Assembly: GCA_028287885.1 (NCBI GenBank) | Contig: JAQBOT010000170.1 | Span: 1 to 7,303 of the forward strand | Source of the DNA: Pedobacter sp. | Lineage (GTDB): Bacteria > Bacteroidota > Bacteroidia > Sphingobacteriales > Sphingobacteriaceae | Direction of reading: 5' to 3' | Length of the DNA stretch: 7,303 nt | Part shown: piece after piece, positions 1-6,731 of the stretch | How the letters are laid out: every line of letters starts with the position of its first letter | Position numbering within the stretch: position 1 is the stretch's first letter | Position numbers and translations under genes: made by a program | Notes under the pieces: generated by a model | Seen by the model: the letters and a program-made list of their open reading frames with translations, nothing else | The model's database searches: none | What the model was told of the DNA's origin: nothing

Positions 1-959
1 GTCCAGGAAGAAGCCGGAATATTTCGGATTGCACGAAACGCAAACTTAAACCCTCTTCTGTACCTTCTCCTCTTGAATGCACCACCGGACATTAAAACAT
101 AAATATCGAGTGTCACCAATTTGCTTAAAGTTAAGCTTGAAGCTTTTATTTTCTCTAAACGCTCGACTGTGTTTAAATCCAAATAAGCATCATTAAGGAT
201 CCGGTTTATAAAAAAATCTACAATTTCTTTGCTTTGATAATAGTGTTTTATAAAATCTACGGCAGGTTTAATCTGGCTGAAAGATTGTAAGATCAGTGAA
301 AGGGATAATTGTTCACTTATTAGACATTTAGTTTCCGAAAAAATCCGGTCATTAAAATATATAACGTCGGACAAGATTGGTAAAAGACTTTTGTTTATAC
401 CTAAAACTCCTGAATTCCAGACATACTGAAGTATGTTAAAGGTTACTTTCCTGCCACCTATATCAAATTCATTATTTTCAATAAGTTTCATAAATGTTTT
501 TGGAAACTTCTCAGCATTCGGCAAACGTCTGCTCATGATCTCGCGGTATTTTCTTGTTGCATTCTCCACGCGAAACTCCCGGGCATACATGATGCTATTG
601 CCAGGTTGTAGCTGATCAAGAAAGGTTGTCACATCATTAAAAAAGAAAGTATCTGAATCTAGAAAAACGATGTCGTCGTGCGGATAACTGGAATATACAT
701 CTTGTAAAATACAGATTTTTCTACGCTTGGCATATCCGGTTCCAGCAAGCATTCGTTGCATGAACTCAGCGGTTAATGGGGCATAATGAACAGCTGAGCC
801 TTGTAAATAACGTTGGAAATACTCAGCATTGTCTGTATAGCAGATGATCCGGACGTTTTCTACGGTTTCTCCTTTCCAGGCAAGAATACTTAAAATCGAA
901 TAAACTGCTCTTTGATGTTCTACCTGTTCGCCGTAACTTAATAAAACTATATTTTTCAT
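1..959 (-). CDS. Putative GT-A type glycosyltransferase (nucleotide-sugar dependent), C-terminus cut by window edge
   Basis: I translated the minus strand from the ATG at 957-959; the frame stays open for 319 codons to the window edge. An in-frame TAA (960-962) lies directly before the ATG, so this start is secure. The N-terminus (KNIVLLSYG) is a short hydrophobic beta strand as in Rossmann-like GT-A enzymes. Residues 97-105 (IVFLDSDTF) carry a DxD motif (D101-S-D103), which in this fold binds the metal and nucleotide sugar. WNSGVLG at 181-187 matches the 'NSGVxG' acceptor-side motif common in such transferases. The C-terminus is very basic (around R297-R302), which would suit peripheral membrane attachment; no signal peptide or membrane helix is visible. 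The likely role is surface glycan synthesis, but donor and acceptor cannot be predicted. The neighbouring genes give no pathway context. The fold assignment is fairly sure, the exact family is not. Confidence 0.75.
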   Translation of the reverse strand, partial: MKNIVLLSYGEQVEHQRAVYSILSILAWKGETVENVRIICYTDNAEYFQRYLQGSAVHYAPLTAEFMQRMLAGTGYAKRRKICILQDVYSSYPHDDIVFLDSDTFFFNDVTTFLDQLQPGNSIMYAREFRVENATRKYREIMSRRLPNAEKFPKTFMKLIENNEFDIGGRKVTFNILQYVWNSGVLGINKSLLPILSDVIYFNDRIFSETKCLISEQLSLSLILQSFSQIKPAVDFIKHYYQSKEIVDFFINRILNDAYLDLNTVERLEKIKASSLTLSKLVTLDIYVLMSGGAFKRRRYRRGFKFAFRAIRNIPASSW

Positions 960-1277
960 TTACCAGATTTACTCTTCCGCGAGTTCCCTTTATCGCAGCA
1001 TTCAAAAATTTCTTGATTTAGTTGAGGCGTTTATTTAAAGTGGCGTTTAATGATTTTCTAAGGACACGTTATGCTTACTAAGATAATCTTAAATCAGAAT
1101 CCATTTACAACAAAACACAAAAGTCAAACATTTGATTACTAATGTTGAATTTTGTAAAGAGCAATGTATTACCGCACACAAGTTCTCAATTATTATTCAG
1201 CACTTTCTTAGTTTAACTGTGTATGTGTGAAGTTGTGGTTTATTAAGAAGTTTAGTAAAAGGCCAGAATATTCGGAT
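960..1277. other. Intergenic region without a recognisable gene
   Basis: This 318-bp stretch is AT-rich and full of stops in all frames. The longest ATG-started peptide I found by hand, at 1071 on the plus strand, is 23 codons and resembles nothing. It must contain the promoter of the glycosyltransferase that starts at 959, but I found no convincing TTTG/TAnnTTTG pair. A weak stem (about 1124-1132 with 1141-1148, 8 bp with one bulged A) lies downstream of the DUF1572 gene but has no T-run, so I do not call it a terminator. Confidence 0.6.
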
Positions 1278-1832
1278 TTAAAGGTCATCCGTGTAATGCC
1301 GCTTCATTTTTTCCTGACTAAATTTCTTGCTGTTAAAATCCACAGACATGTTTCTTGGAATCGACAGGCTCTTCCAATTTCCGCCAGTTGCCACCTTTGC
1401 TATATATACAATCTGTCCGATATGATAGGAATAATGCGCAAGCTGTCGGTTTAGGGCTTCAGTAACGGTGTGACCATCATTTCGGATATAAACAATCAGT
1501 TCTAATTCTTCTTCCTTAAGATTTCTTAACGTATTTAGTAGGCAATCCCAGCCTTTGTTCCAGTAAGCCAGCAGTTCCTGACGATTGCTGAGATAACCTT
1601 CAAACTCTGCATCGCGGTCACGCCACGGTTTCTCGCCATCCGTTGTCAGAAAATCGGTGAAACGGGAAAGCATATTCCCGACTATATGACTGACGATTAC
1701 TGCTATGCTATTGCTCTCTTCATTAAAACGCCAGAAGAGTGCTTCATCAGGCAGTTGGTCCATTGCCTTCTCACCAAGCATCTTGTAATATTCAAATTGC
1801 TTAGTTACACTAGATAAATAACTTGTTGCCAT
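1278..1832 (-). CDS. DUF1572 family protein (DinB-like metal-binding four-helix bundle)
   Basis: The 184-residue length is usual for DUF1572, a branch of the DinB/YfiT-like superfamily of four-helix bundles that hold a metal ion with three histidines. The three histidines are visible: H49 (IVSHIVGN) in the second helix, and H133 and H137 (LAHYSYHIGQ) in a later helix. The motif 'HxxYHxGQ' is typical of the family. FWRFNEESNSIAVIVSHI (residues 33-50) is the usual N-terminal signature. There is no signal peptide, so the protein is cytoplasmic. Family members are linked loosely to thiol or stress chemistry, but the substrate of this one is unknown. It stands alone on the minus strand, with 318 bp of non-coding DNA after it and 268 bp before it. 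No clear Shine-Dalgarno precedes the ATG, as is normal in Bacteroidota. It appears intact. Confidence 0.85.
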   Translation of the reverse strand: MATSYLSSVTKQFEYYKMLGEKAMDQLPDEALFWRFNEESNSIAVIVSHIVGNMLSRFTDFLTTDGEKPWRDRDAEFEGYLSNRQELLAYWNKGWDCLLNTLRNLKEEELELIVYIRNDGHTVTEALNRQLAHYSYHIGQIVYIAKVATGGNWKSLSIPRNMSVDFNSKKFSQEKMKRHYTDDL

Positions 1833-1983
1833 GATCAGAGATTATTACCGCGTTGAGCTCATTTCCCAATCTTTATTCCATGCAGCTCCATACCTTGAAT
1901 TTAATGAATTTTGAAATCTTTCACAAGGCATAACAATGATTGGAGACGTATCAAGCCGACACGGGTTTCAGGTTTATAGCCAA

Positions 1984-2038
1984 TAGCCGCGTAGGTTAGT
2001 GTAGAAGACTCATAATCTTTTGGTCGTTCGAACTTAGA
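1984..2038 (+). pseudogene. Decayed tRNA-Met(CAT) gene relic
   Basis: The segment lines up with a bacterial elongator tRNA-Met from position 8 to the T loop. D-arm: TAGCCGCGTAGGTTAGTGTA agrees at 14 of 20 positions with my remembered consensus TAGCTCAGTTGGTTAGAGCA. The anticodon arm is intact: GAAGA (2004-2008), a 7-base loop CTCATAA with anticodon CAT at 2011-2013, and TCTTT (2016-2020), all five pairs forming with one G-T. Then come the variable loop TGGTC and the T-loop consensus GTTCGAAC (2026-2033). What is missing is about 4 bases of the 5' T stem, two D-stem pairs and any pairing acceptor stem: bases 1977-1983 do not match the 3' side. There is no CCA. It therefore cannot fold as a normal tRNA. 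The consensus is from memory, not from an alignment run here. A chance match is possible but unlikely given the ordered spacing of the blocks. Confidence 0.5.
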
Positions 2039-2050
2039 GGTGTTTTTATT

Positions 2051-2063
2051 ACAGCATGGCTGT
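2051..2063. other. Small perfect hairpin downstream of the tRNA relic
   Basis: ACAGC-ATG-GCTGT forms a perfect 5-bp stem with a 3-base loop, just after a T5 run (2043-2047). On the minus strand the hairpin is followed by an A-rich stretch rather than a T-run, and on the plus strand the T-run comes before it, so it does not fit a standard intrinsic terminator in either direction. A second inverted repeat, CAATAGC (1981-1987) with GCTATTG (2068-2074), encloses both the relic and this hairpin. Function unknown. Confidence 0.3.
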
Positions 2064-2100
2064 GGTAGCTATTGATCCCGGGAAAATCACGAGTTAAAAA

Positions 2101-2400
2101 CTACAATTCAAAAGAAAAGGGCCGATATTTTATCTGGTAGTGATCATCCAATATGCTTGCATTGATAAACCTTGTATCCTCAGCATCCAAACTGCCATTC
2201 GCCTCATGAATGTGCCCTAAAAGATGAACTCTTGGCTTAATTTTTTTCACTCTTTTTAGAAGTTGTTCGCAGCCGACGTTGCTACCGGCTATAAAGTCAA
2301 GCACACCGAAAGGTGGACCATGGGTCAAAAGAATGTCGGTGTTGTCAGGTATGAGCTTCCAATGCTTACCGTGGGTATCTGAGAGCGCAAGAAATTTCAT
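2101..2400 (-). CDS. Calcineurin-like metallophosphoesterase, internally deleted (99 aa)
   Basis: The reading frame runs from ATG (2398-2400) to TAG (2101-2103). The N-terminus LSDTHGKH (residues 6-13) is the first metal motif DxH (D8, H10). The C-terminal two-thirds match the later motifs of the small 239AB/MPPED-like phosphoesterases: ILLTHGPPFGVLD (H27), LLGHIHE (G62-H63-x-H65) and RFINAS (77-82). The family is normally around 200 residues. Between the first and fourth motif it has GDxxG and GNH(D/E), both needed for the two-metal site; here they are absent and LSDTHGKH runs directly into HWKLIPDNTDILLTHG. In relatives the HW-LIP-DTDIL stretch lies just before the THGPP motif, so about 90 residues appear to have been lost in frame. 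The product is most likely inactive. Upstream only 82 bp separates it from the divergent GH43 gene, so the missing part is not hidden there. Family is sure; function of this remnant is doubtful. Confidence 0.8.
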   Translation of the reverse strand: MKFLALSDTHGKHWKLIPDNTDILLTHGPPFGVLDFIAGSNVGCEQLLKRVKKIKPRVHLLGHIHEANGSLDAEDTRFINASILDDHYQIKYRPFSFEL

Positions 2401-2482
2401 GTACGAAGATAATTATCGCCGTAATTCCTCAAAGCCAAATAATTAATTACGGATTTAGCACAGTAATCTTTATTTTCAGCGA

Positions 2483-3547
2483 ATGAAATCAACATTCATT
2501 ATTGGTATAGCTTTATCTTTTGTCCTTCAGGTAGAGCCTTCTTATGCTCAAAAAAAGGAAATCAGCGCTACCTCTGGCAACCCCATTTTTCCTGGTTGGT
2601 ATGCAGATCCGGAAGCTCGAATATTCGACAAGACCTATTGGGTGTTCCCGACATTCTCCGATACTTATCTTCGGCCTGATCCTTCCACAGTAATTTCGGA
2701 AGCACAGCGACAAACTCAAAAGAATACCATTAATCCGCAATACCTAAAGCAAACCTATTTAGATGCATTTTCATCGAAAGATCTGGTGACCTGGGAAAAA
2801 CATCGTCACGTGCTGGACATTAAAGATGTGAAATGGGCGGCATATTCCATTTGGGCACCTTCCATCGTTAAGAAAGATGGAAAATACTTCCTTTTCTTTG
2901 GGGCCAACGATATTCAAAACGATAAGCAACTGGGCGGCATTGGTGTGGCCGTGTCAAACAAGCCAGGCGGCCCTTTTAAAGATCATATCGGGAAACCTCT
3001 TGTCAATCAGTTTTATAATGGTGCACAGCCGATAGATCAGTTCGTCTTTAAAGATACCGATGGTCAACACTATCTGATTTATGGCGGTTGGGGACACTGT
3101 AACATTGGAAAACTAAACGATGATTTCACCGGATTTACGCCATTTGCCGATGGAACAACATTCAAGTCCATTACCCCAGAAAACTTTGTAGAAGGTGTGT
3201 TCATGATTAAGCGTGCCGGAAAATACTACCTGATGTGGTCTGAAGGTGGCTGGACGGGGCCGGACTATAGTGTAGCGTATGCAATGAGCGACTCTCCATT
3301 AGGTCCATTTAAACGCGTTGGCAAAATACTGCAGCAGGATCCTGCAATTGCCACAGGAGCAGGACACCATTCCGTGATCAACATTCCTAATACGGACGAT
3401 TGGTATATTTTTTATCACCGACGCCCATTGACCACCACAAACGGACACCATAGGGAGACCTGCGTGGAACGGATGTATTTCGATCAGGAGGGAAAGATCC
3501 TACCAGTTAAACTGACAAATACAGGTGTGCCTAAAAGAAAGCTGTAG
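2483..3547 (+). CDS. Secreted glycoside hydrolase family 43 (arabinosidase/xylosidase type)
   Basis: This 354-residue protein starts with a Sec signal peptide (hydrophobic core about 4-16, likely cleaved after YA-22 before QKK). The mature part is a single five-bladed propeller domain of GH43. The three catalytic acids are visible: general base D42 in GWYADPEA, pKa-modulating D185 in PIDQFVF, and general acid E238 in NFVEGVF. H296 in GAGHHSV matches the conserved pore histidine. YSIWAPSIVKKDGKYFLFFGA (121-141) is the typical blade motif. GH43 enzymes invert the bond and release arabinofuranose or xylose from hemicellulose, pectin arabinan or their oligomers; the exact substrate cannot be read from the sequence. 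It is probably periplasmic, since there is no lipobox. An insertion at about 63-92 (with QRQTQKNT) extends the first blade. It is the first gene of a two-gene operon with the dual GH43 gene 32 bp downstream. Confidence 0.9.
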   Translation: MKSTFIIGIALSFVLQVEPSYAQKKEISATSGNPIFPGWYADPEARIFDKTYWVFPTFSDTYLRPDPSTVISEAQRQTQKNTINPQYLKQTYLDAFSSKDLVTWEKHRHVLDIKDVKWAAYSIWAPSIVKKDGKYFLFFGANDIQNDKQLGGIGVAVSNKPGGPFKDHIGKPLVNQFYNGAQPIDQFVFKDTDGQHYLIYGGWGHCNIGKLNDDFTGFTPFADGTTFKSITPENFVEGVFMIKRAGKYYLMWSEGGWTGPDYSVAYAMSDSPLGPFKRVGKILQQDPAIATGAGHHSVINIPNTDDWYIFYHRRPLTTTNGHHRETCVERMYFDQEGKILPVKLTNTGVPKRKL

Positions 3548-3579
3548 GCGAGTTAAATAGAACCCAACCAGAATCAGAA

Positions 3580-5514
3580 ATGCTTAAGACAATTCGTACC
3601 TCCATTTTACTCCTTTTATGTTTAACTGTGCTGCATGGGAATGCGCAAACAAAAACCCAAGGTGATTTTGCTGGCTATCTGTTTGCCTATTTTGAAGGCT
3701 CGGGAGAAACCAATACACAGGAGCAATTACGTTTTGGGATAAGCACTGATGCCCTAAGCTGGGTTGCCCTGAATAACAACAAACCAATTTTACCGTCGGA
3801 AAAGATATCAAAAACAGGCGGTATTCGTGATCCACATTTACTCCGCGGTACAAATGATGGTTCTTTTTACATGACTGCAACCGATATGTTTACCGTTAAG
3901 AATGGCTGGGAAACGAATCCTGGGATTGTTATGTTGAAATCGAAAGATCTGATCAACTGGGAGCACAGCACAATAGACCTGGTAAAATTATACCCCAAGA
4001 AATTTGCTAACGTGAAATGGGTTTGGGCACCTCAAACCATTTATGATCCCAGCGCAAAAAAATATCTGGTGTATTTTACGGTTCGCTTTAAGGACGATGA
4101 AAAACTTGATTTCTATTCGGCCTATGCAAACAAGGATTTTACAGGCTTTGAAAACACGCCCAAACTCATGTTCCACGCAAAGTATGGCGCAATTGATGGT
4201 GATATCGTATATAAAGATGGCATCTACCATTTCTTTTATAAAGGCAATACGAAAGGTGCAGATGGCAAAGAAATTAAGAACGGAATCCAGCAGGCAACAA
4301 GCAAATCTTTAAAGGGGCCATGGAAAGAAGACTACCGGTATGTAGATGCCTATTCAGATAAGGGCACTGCTGTGGAGGGCTCCAGCGTATTCAAACTAAA
4401 CGAATCCGGCGATTACATCCTGATGTATGATCTTTATTCCAACCAGCGATATGAATTCCAGCGGAGTAAGGACCTTTTTAAATTTACTGCTGAACCTGAA
4501 AAATTCACAAAGAACTTCAATCCACGCCACGGAAGCGTCATCAGCATTACCCGGAAGGAAGCGCGCAGACTGCAGTCCAAATGGCCCGGTGTACCCGAAC
4601 AGCTCTTACAACCCGTGGAGCCTCAGGATCGTTATCAATTCACTTCAACCGGCAACCCGGTCATTAAACATGAATATACCGCTGATCCAGCGGCTCTGGT
4701 CAAAGGGGATACGCTCTGGCTCTTTACAGGTCATGATGTGGCCGGCGGGCAGATAGGATACAAGATGAAAGATTGGCTGGCCTACTCGACAACGGATTTG
4801 AAGCATTGGACGGAATACCCGGCACCTATGAAGATCAGCGACTTCTCCTGGGCAAAGAGTGGAGACGCCTGGGCAGGTCAGGTAATTGAAAGGAATGGGA
4901 AATATTACTGGTACATCAGTACCAACTGGTCTGGGATAGGCGTGGCTGTAGCTGACCGCCCTGAAGGCCCGTATAAGGACGCACTTGGGAAACCACTGCT
5001 CACCGCCAAAGACTGCTTTGCATCAACACATTCCTGGGCATGTATTGATCCGAGTGTTTTCATCGACAAAGCCGGGCAAGCCTGGTTGTTCTGGGGTAAT
5101 GGCCAGTGTTACTATGCTAAATTAAAACCCAATATGATCGAATTGGATGGTCCGATAAAGAAAGTCGACTTCCAGGATTTCGATTTTACGGAAGCGCCAT
5201 GGATACACGATTACAAGGGGAAGTTTTACCTCTCCTACGCCACCGGATTTCCTGAAAAGATTGCTTATGCCACGAGTGAAAATATCGAAGGGCCTTATCA
5301 ATACAAAGGCATCCTCAATGAAATCGCCGGTAACAGCAACACAAACCACCAGGCTATCGTACAATTCAAGGGTGAGTGGTACTTTATTTATCACAACGGA
5401 GGCATACAAACCGATGGAGGAAGTTTCAGCCGCTCCGTTTGTATTGATCGTTTACAATACAACCCTGATGGAACTATCAAACGCATTCAAATGACTACGG
5501 AAGGGGTGCAATAA
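3580..5514 (+). CDS. Secreted protein with two GH43 domains
   Basis: This 644-residue protein has a Sec signal peptide (core about 7-18, cleavage likely after NA-22, before QTK) followed by two complete GH43 propellers. Domain 1 (about 30-330) carries D84 (GGIRDPHLL), D206 (YGAIDGDIV) and E266 (AVEGSSVF), with H317 (RHGSV). Domain 2 (about 357-642) carries D369 (YTADPAAL), D490 (CIDPSVF) and E538 (FTEAPWI), with H590 (NTNHQAI). Domain 2 resembles the upstream single-domain GH43 (shared GIGVAV, GP-KD-GKPL and ID--VF-D motifs), while domain 1 is of a more distant GH43 type. All six catalytic acids are present, so both domains may be active, perhaps on two linkages of one glycan such as arabinan or arabinoxylan; this is inference. 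The start ATG is 32 bp after the previous stop, indicating co-transcription. The gene ends in three in-frame stops, TAA-TGA-TAA, 6 bp before the convergent GNAT stop. Confidence 0.88.
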   Translation: MLKTIRTSILLLLCLTVLHGNAQTKTQGDFAGYLFAYFEGSGETNTQEQLRFGISTDALSWVALNNNKPILPSEKISKTGGIRDPHLLRGTNDGSFYMTATDMFTVKNGWETNPGIVMLKSKDLINWEHSTIDLVKLYPKKFANVKWVWAPQTIYDPSAKKYLVYFTVRFKDDEKLDFYSAYANKDFTGFENTPKLMFHAKYGAIDGDIVYKDGIYHFFYKGNTKGADGKEIKNGIQQATSKSLKGPWKEDYRYVDAYSDKGTAVEGSSVFKLNESGDYILMYDLYSNQRYEFQRSKDLFKFTAEPEKFTKNFNPRHGSVISITRKEARRLQSKWPGVPEQLLQPVEPQDRYQFTSTGNPVIKHEYTADPAALVKGDTLWLFTGHDVAGGQIGYKMKDWLAYSTTDLKHWTEYPAPMKISDFSWAKSGDAWAGQVIERNGKYYWYISTNWSGIGVAVADRPEGPYKDALGKPLLTAKDCFASTHSWACIDPSVFIDKAGQAWLFWGNGQCYYAKLKPNMIELDGPIKKVDFQDFDFTEAPWIHDYKGKFYLSYATGFPEKIAYATSENIEGPYQYKGILNEIAGNSNTNHQAIVQFKGEWYFIYHNGGIQTDGGSFSRSVCIDRLQYNPDGTIKRIQMTTEGVQ

Positions 5515-5520
5515 TGATAA

Positions 5521-6213
5521 TTAGACAATTTTGCTTTCTGCACCTATCGCATAAACAAACATCTGGCTTCTGGTGGTAAAGCCCAGACGCTCATATGCGC
5601 CGATTGCACTGTAGTTGTCAGCGCGTACATGAAGGAAAGGAATACACCCAACCTCCTGGATCAACCTGATCTGCGCGGAAAGCAATGCAGAAGCATAACC
5701 TTTTCTTAGATGATCCGGGTGTGTGCAAACAGCACTGATCTCCACATAAGGAAGGGGCTGGAAACGTTGCCCGGCCATCGCAATCAAATCATTGCCTTCG
5801 AATATTCCTTTATATTTTCCAAATTCTATGGTCCGGCTTAGAAAGGGCCCTGGTTTAGTTAGCGAGGTAAGCGACAACATTCGGGAAACATGTTCCTGAT
5901 CTAAGTCGATAAAGTCATAATTTCTACGTTGCGTAGGAGCCTCTTGTTCAAAAACCATTTGCTGCAAATCCATCTGCCCGGTTATATTCCAAGTTTCCGG
6001 GATCTCTAAATGTACAGGTGTAAACAGGATAAATGATGCCTCGGCTTCACTAATTTCCCGAAGTTCATTGAAGTAAACGGAACTATTCTCCTTAAGTCCT
6101 GCAAAAGGCGCAACTTCAGGAATAAAGAACTTCGCTGTATCACTTCCAAGCGCCAAATGTTTGTTTCCAGTACTTAATGCGTTGTAAATCGGGTTATCGA
6201 GTATGTGTTCCAT
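5521..6213 (-). CDS. GNAT family N-acetyltransferase
   Basis: From the ATG at 6211-6213 the protein has 230 residues (MEHILDNPIYNALSTGNKHL...). The C-terminal half is a GNAT fold of the FR47-like type: EISAVCTHPDHLRKGYASAL (about 158-177) holds the acetyl-CoA pyrophosphate loop RKGYAS, and NYSAIGAYERLGF (about 200-212) is the classic motif B that closes the cofactor site. The N-terminal half (FFIPEVAPFAGL, then an acidic region) is family-specific and probably recognises the acceptor, which is unknown. A longer reading from a TTG at 6241-6243 is possible, but that TTG lies inside a promoter -7 element, so I prefer the ATG. There is no signal peptide; the protein is cytoplasmic. It converges on the GH43 operon without terminator space and is divergent from the esterase relic. 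Confidence 0.87.
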   Translation of the reverse strand: MEHILDNPIYNALSTGNKHLALGSDTAKFFIPEVAPFAGLKENSSVYFNELREISEAEASFILFTPVHLEIPETWNITGQMDLQQMVFEQEAPTQRRNYDFIDLDQEHVSRMLSLTSLTKPGPFLSRTIEFGKYKGIFEGNDLIAMAGQRFQPLPYVEISAVCTHPDHLRKGYASALLSAQIRLIQEVGCIPFLHVRADNYSAIGAYERLGFTTRSQMFVYAIGAESKIV

Positions 6214-6240
6214 GCAGGTGATCAAAGGCCATTGAGGCGG

Positions 6241-6271
6241 CAAAATTATCTAAAATAATCAATACTGCACA
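6241..6271 (-). promoter_or_regulatory. Bacteroidota-type promoter for the GNAT gene
   Basis: Read on the minus strand, TGTG (6271-6268) is followed after 19 bases by TAATTTTG (6248-6241). The latter is a perfect match to the -7 consensus TAnnTTTG of the Bacteroidota primary sigma factor, and TGTG matches the -33 TTTG at three of four bases. Transcription would start near 6235, giving a leader of about 20 bases before the ATG at 6213. This placement argues against the upstream TTG start. Confidence 0.55.
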
Positions 6272-6313
6272 GCCCGGCAGGTTAGATGGGGAAATTAAGT
6301 GCCAGCCATGGGT

Positions 6314-6344
6314 ATTGCTGACGTAACCTTACGCATTAAAATTG
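6314..6344 (+). promoter_or_regulatory. Possible Bacteroidota-type promoter upstream of the esterase relic
   Basis: ATTG (6314-6317), a 19-base spacer and TAAAATTG (6337-6344) resemble TTTG/TAnnTTTG with one mismatch in each box. The spacing equals that of the divergent GNAT promoter. A transcript from here would have a leader of roughly 65 bases before the ATG at 6417. Confidence 0.35.
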
Positions 6345-6416
6345 CTCTTACAAGTATTATACAGTAGGCAAATACATCGAAAAACAAAAGTTGATATTAT
6401 ACAAGCGTCAATCCAA

Positions 6417-6731
6417 ATGAGAAAACTATTCGCCGGACTGCTCCTTCTTCTTTGCAGCCAATCATTTGCACAAAAGAGCAACAATATCGTAATCAAAACA
6501 ATCGATTCGATACCTTCCAAAATTCTGGATGAAAAGCGGGAGATCTTAATTTAGGTTCCGCATTTGGGAAGTAGGAACAAGCAGAACAACATCCATTACC
6601 TATCATTTATGTACTGGATGGACATTTTTTTTCACTCGCTTACGGGTATGGTCGACTTTCTGAGCTCCGTAGGCAAAATGCCTGAAATGATTGTGGTGGC
6701 TATATCGAATACAGACCGCACCCGGGACCTC
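6417..6731 (+). pseudogene. Secreted esterase (alpha/beta-hydrolase, PF00756-like) pseudogene
   Basis: The ATG at 6417 opens a signal peptide (MRKLFAGLLLLLCSQSFAQ) followed by IVIKTIDSIPSKILDEKREILI, a start typical of Bacteroidota enzymes of the putative esterase family. A TAG (6552-6554) then stands where relatives have the Tyr of 'ILIYVP'; after it the same frame reads VPHLGSRNK. From about 6575 to 6631 the homologous text is in the next frame (EQHPLPIIYVLDGHFF), and an extra T in the T8 run (6625-6632) restores the first frame: HSLTGMVDFLSSVGKMPEMI, then VVAISNTDRTRDL. Homology stops at about 6731. The nucleophile serine (GxSxG), the acidic residue and the catalytic histidine of the family would all lie beyond this point and are gone. 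A short spacer then leads to the end of the oppositely oriented HTH gene. Family membership is recognised from memory of conserved strings. The gene is non-functional. Confidence 0.8.

Noticed and set aside
823..1005. 60-codon minus-strand frame, and the 60-codon plus-strand frame at 433-615.
   Set aside because: Both mostly overlap the glycosyltransferase in another frame and have no recognisable content.
13..1278. Near-repeat GCCGGAATATTTCGGATT (13-30) and GCCAGAATATTCGGATT (1262-1278).
   Set aside because: A single pair with a substitution and an indel, one inside coding sequence and one at a gene end; no further copies noticed, so no case for a repeat family.
1890..2067. A minus-strand open stretch without a start codon, reading ...FERPKDYESSTLTYAAIGYKP...
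   Set aside because: FERP-DYES-LT is what the antisense of a tRNA-Met gene encodes; it supports the tRNA relic rather than a protein.
2056..2097. A 13-codon plus-strand frame reading MAVVAIDPGKITS, whose AIDPG resembles the first motif of RuvC-like nucleases.
   Set aside because: Too short, overlaps the small hairpin, and nothing downstream continues the similarity; probably chance.
2404..2433. Minus-strand TTTG-N18-TATCTTCG as a promoter for the phosphoesterase remnant.
   Set aside because: The -7 box ends 3 bases before the ATG, so transcription would start at or inside the start codon; box match is also imperfect.
5505..5544. GGTGCA (5505-5510) and TGCACC (5539-5544) as a bidirectional terminator between the convergent genes.
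   Set aside because: Only 6 bp with a 28-base loop and no T-run; likely chance.
6214..6243. TTG start giving the GNAT protein 10 more residues (MPPQWPLITC).
   Set aside because: The TTG overlaps the perfect -7 box TAATTTTG, and the ATG at 6213 begins the family-like sequence.
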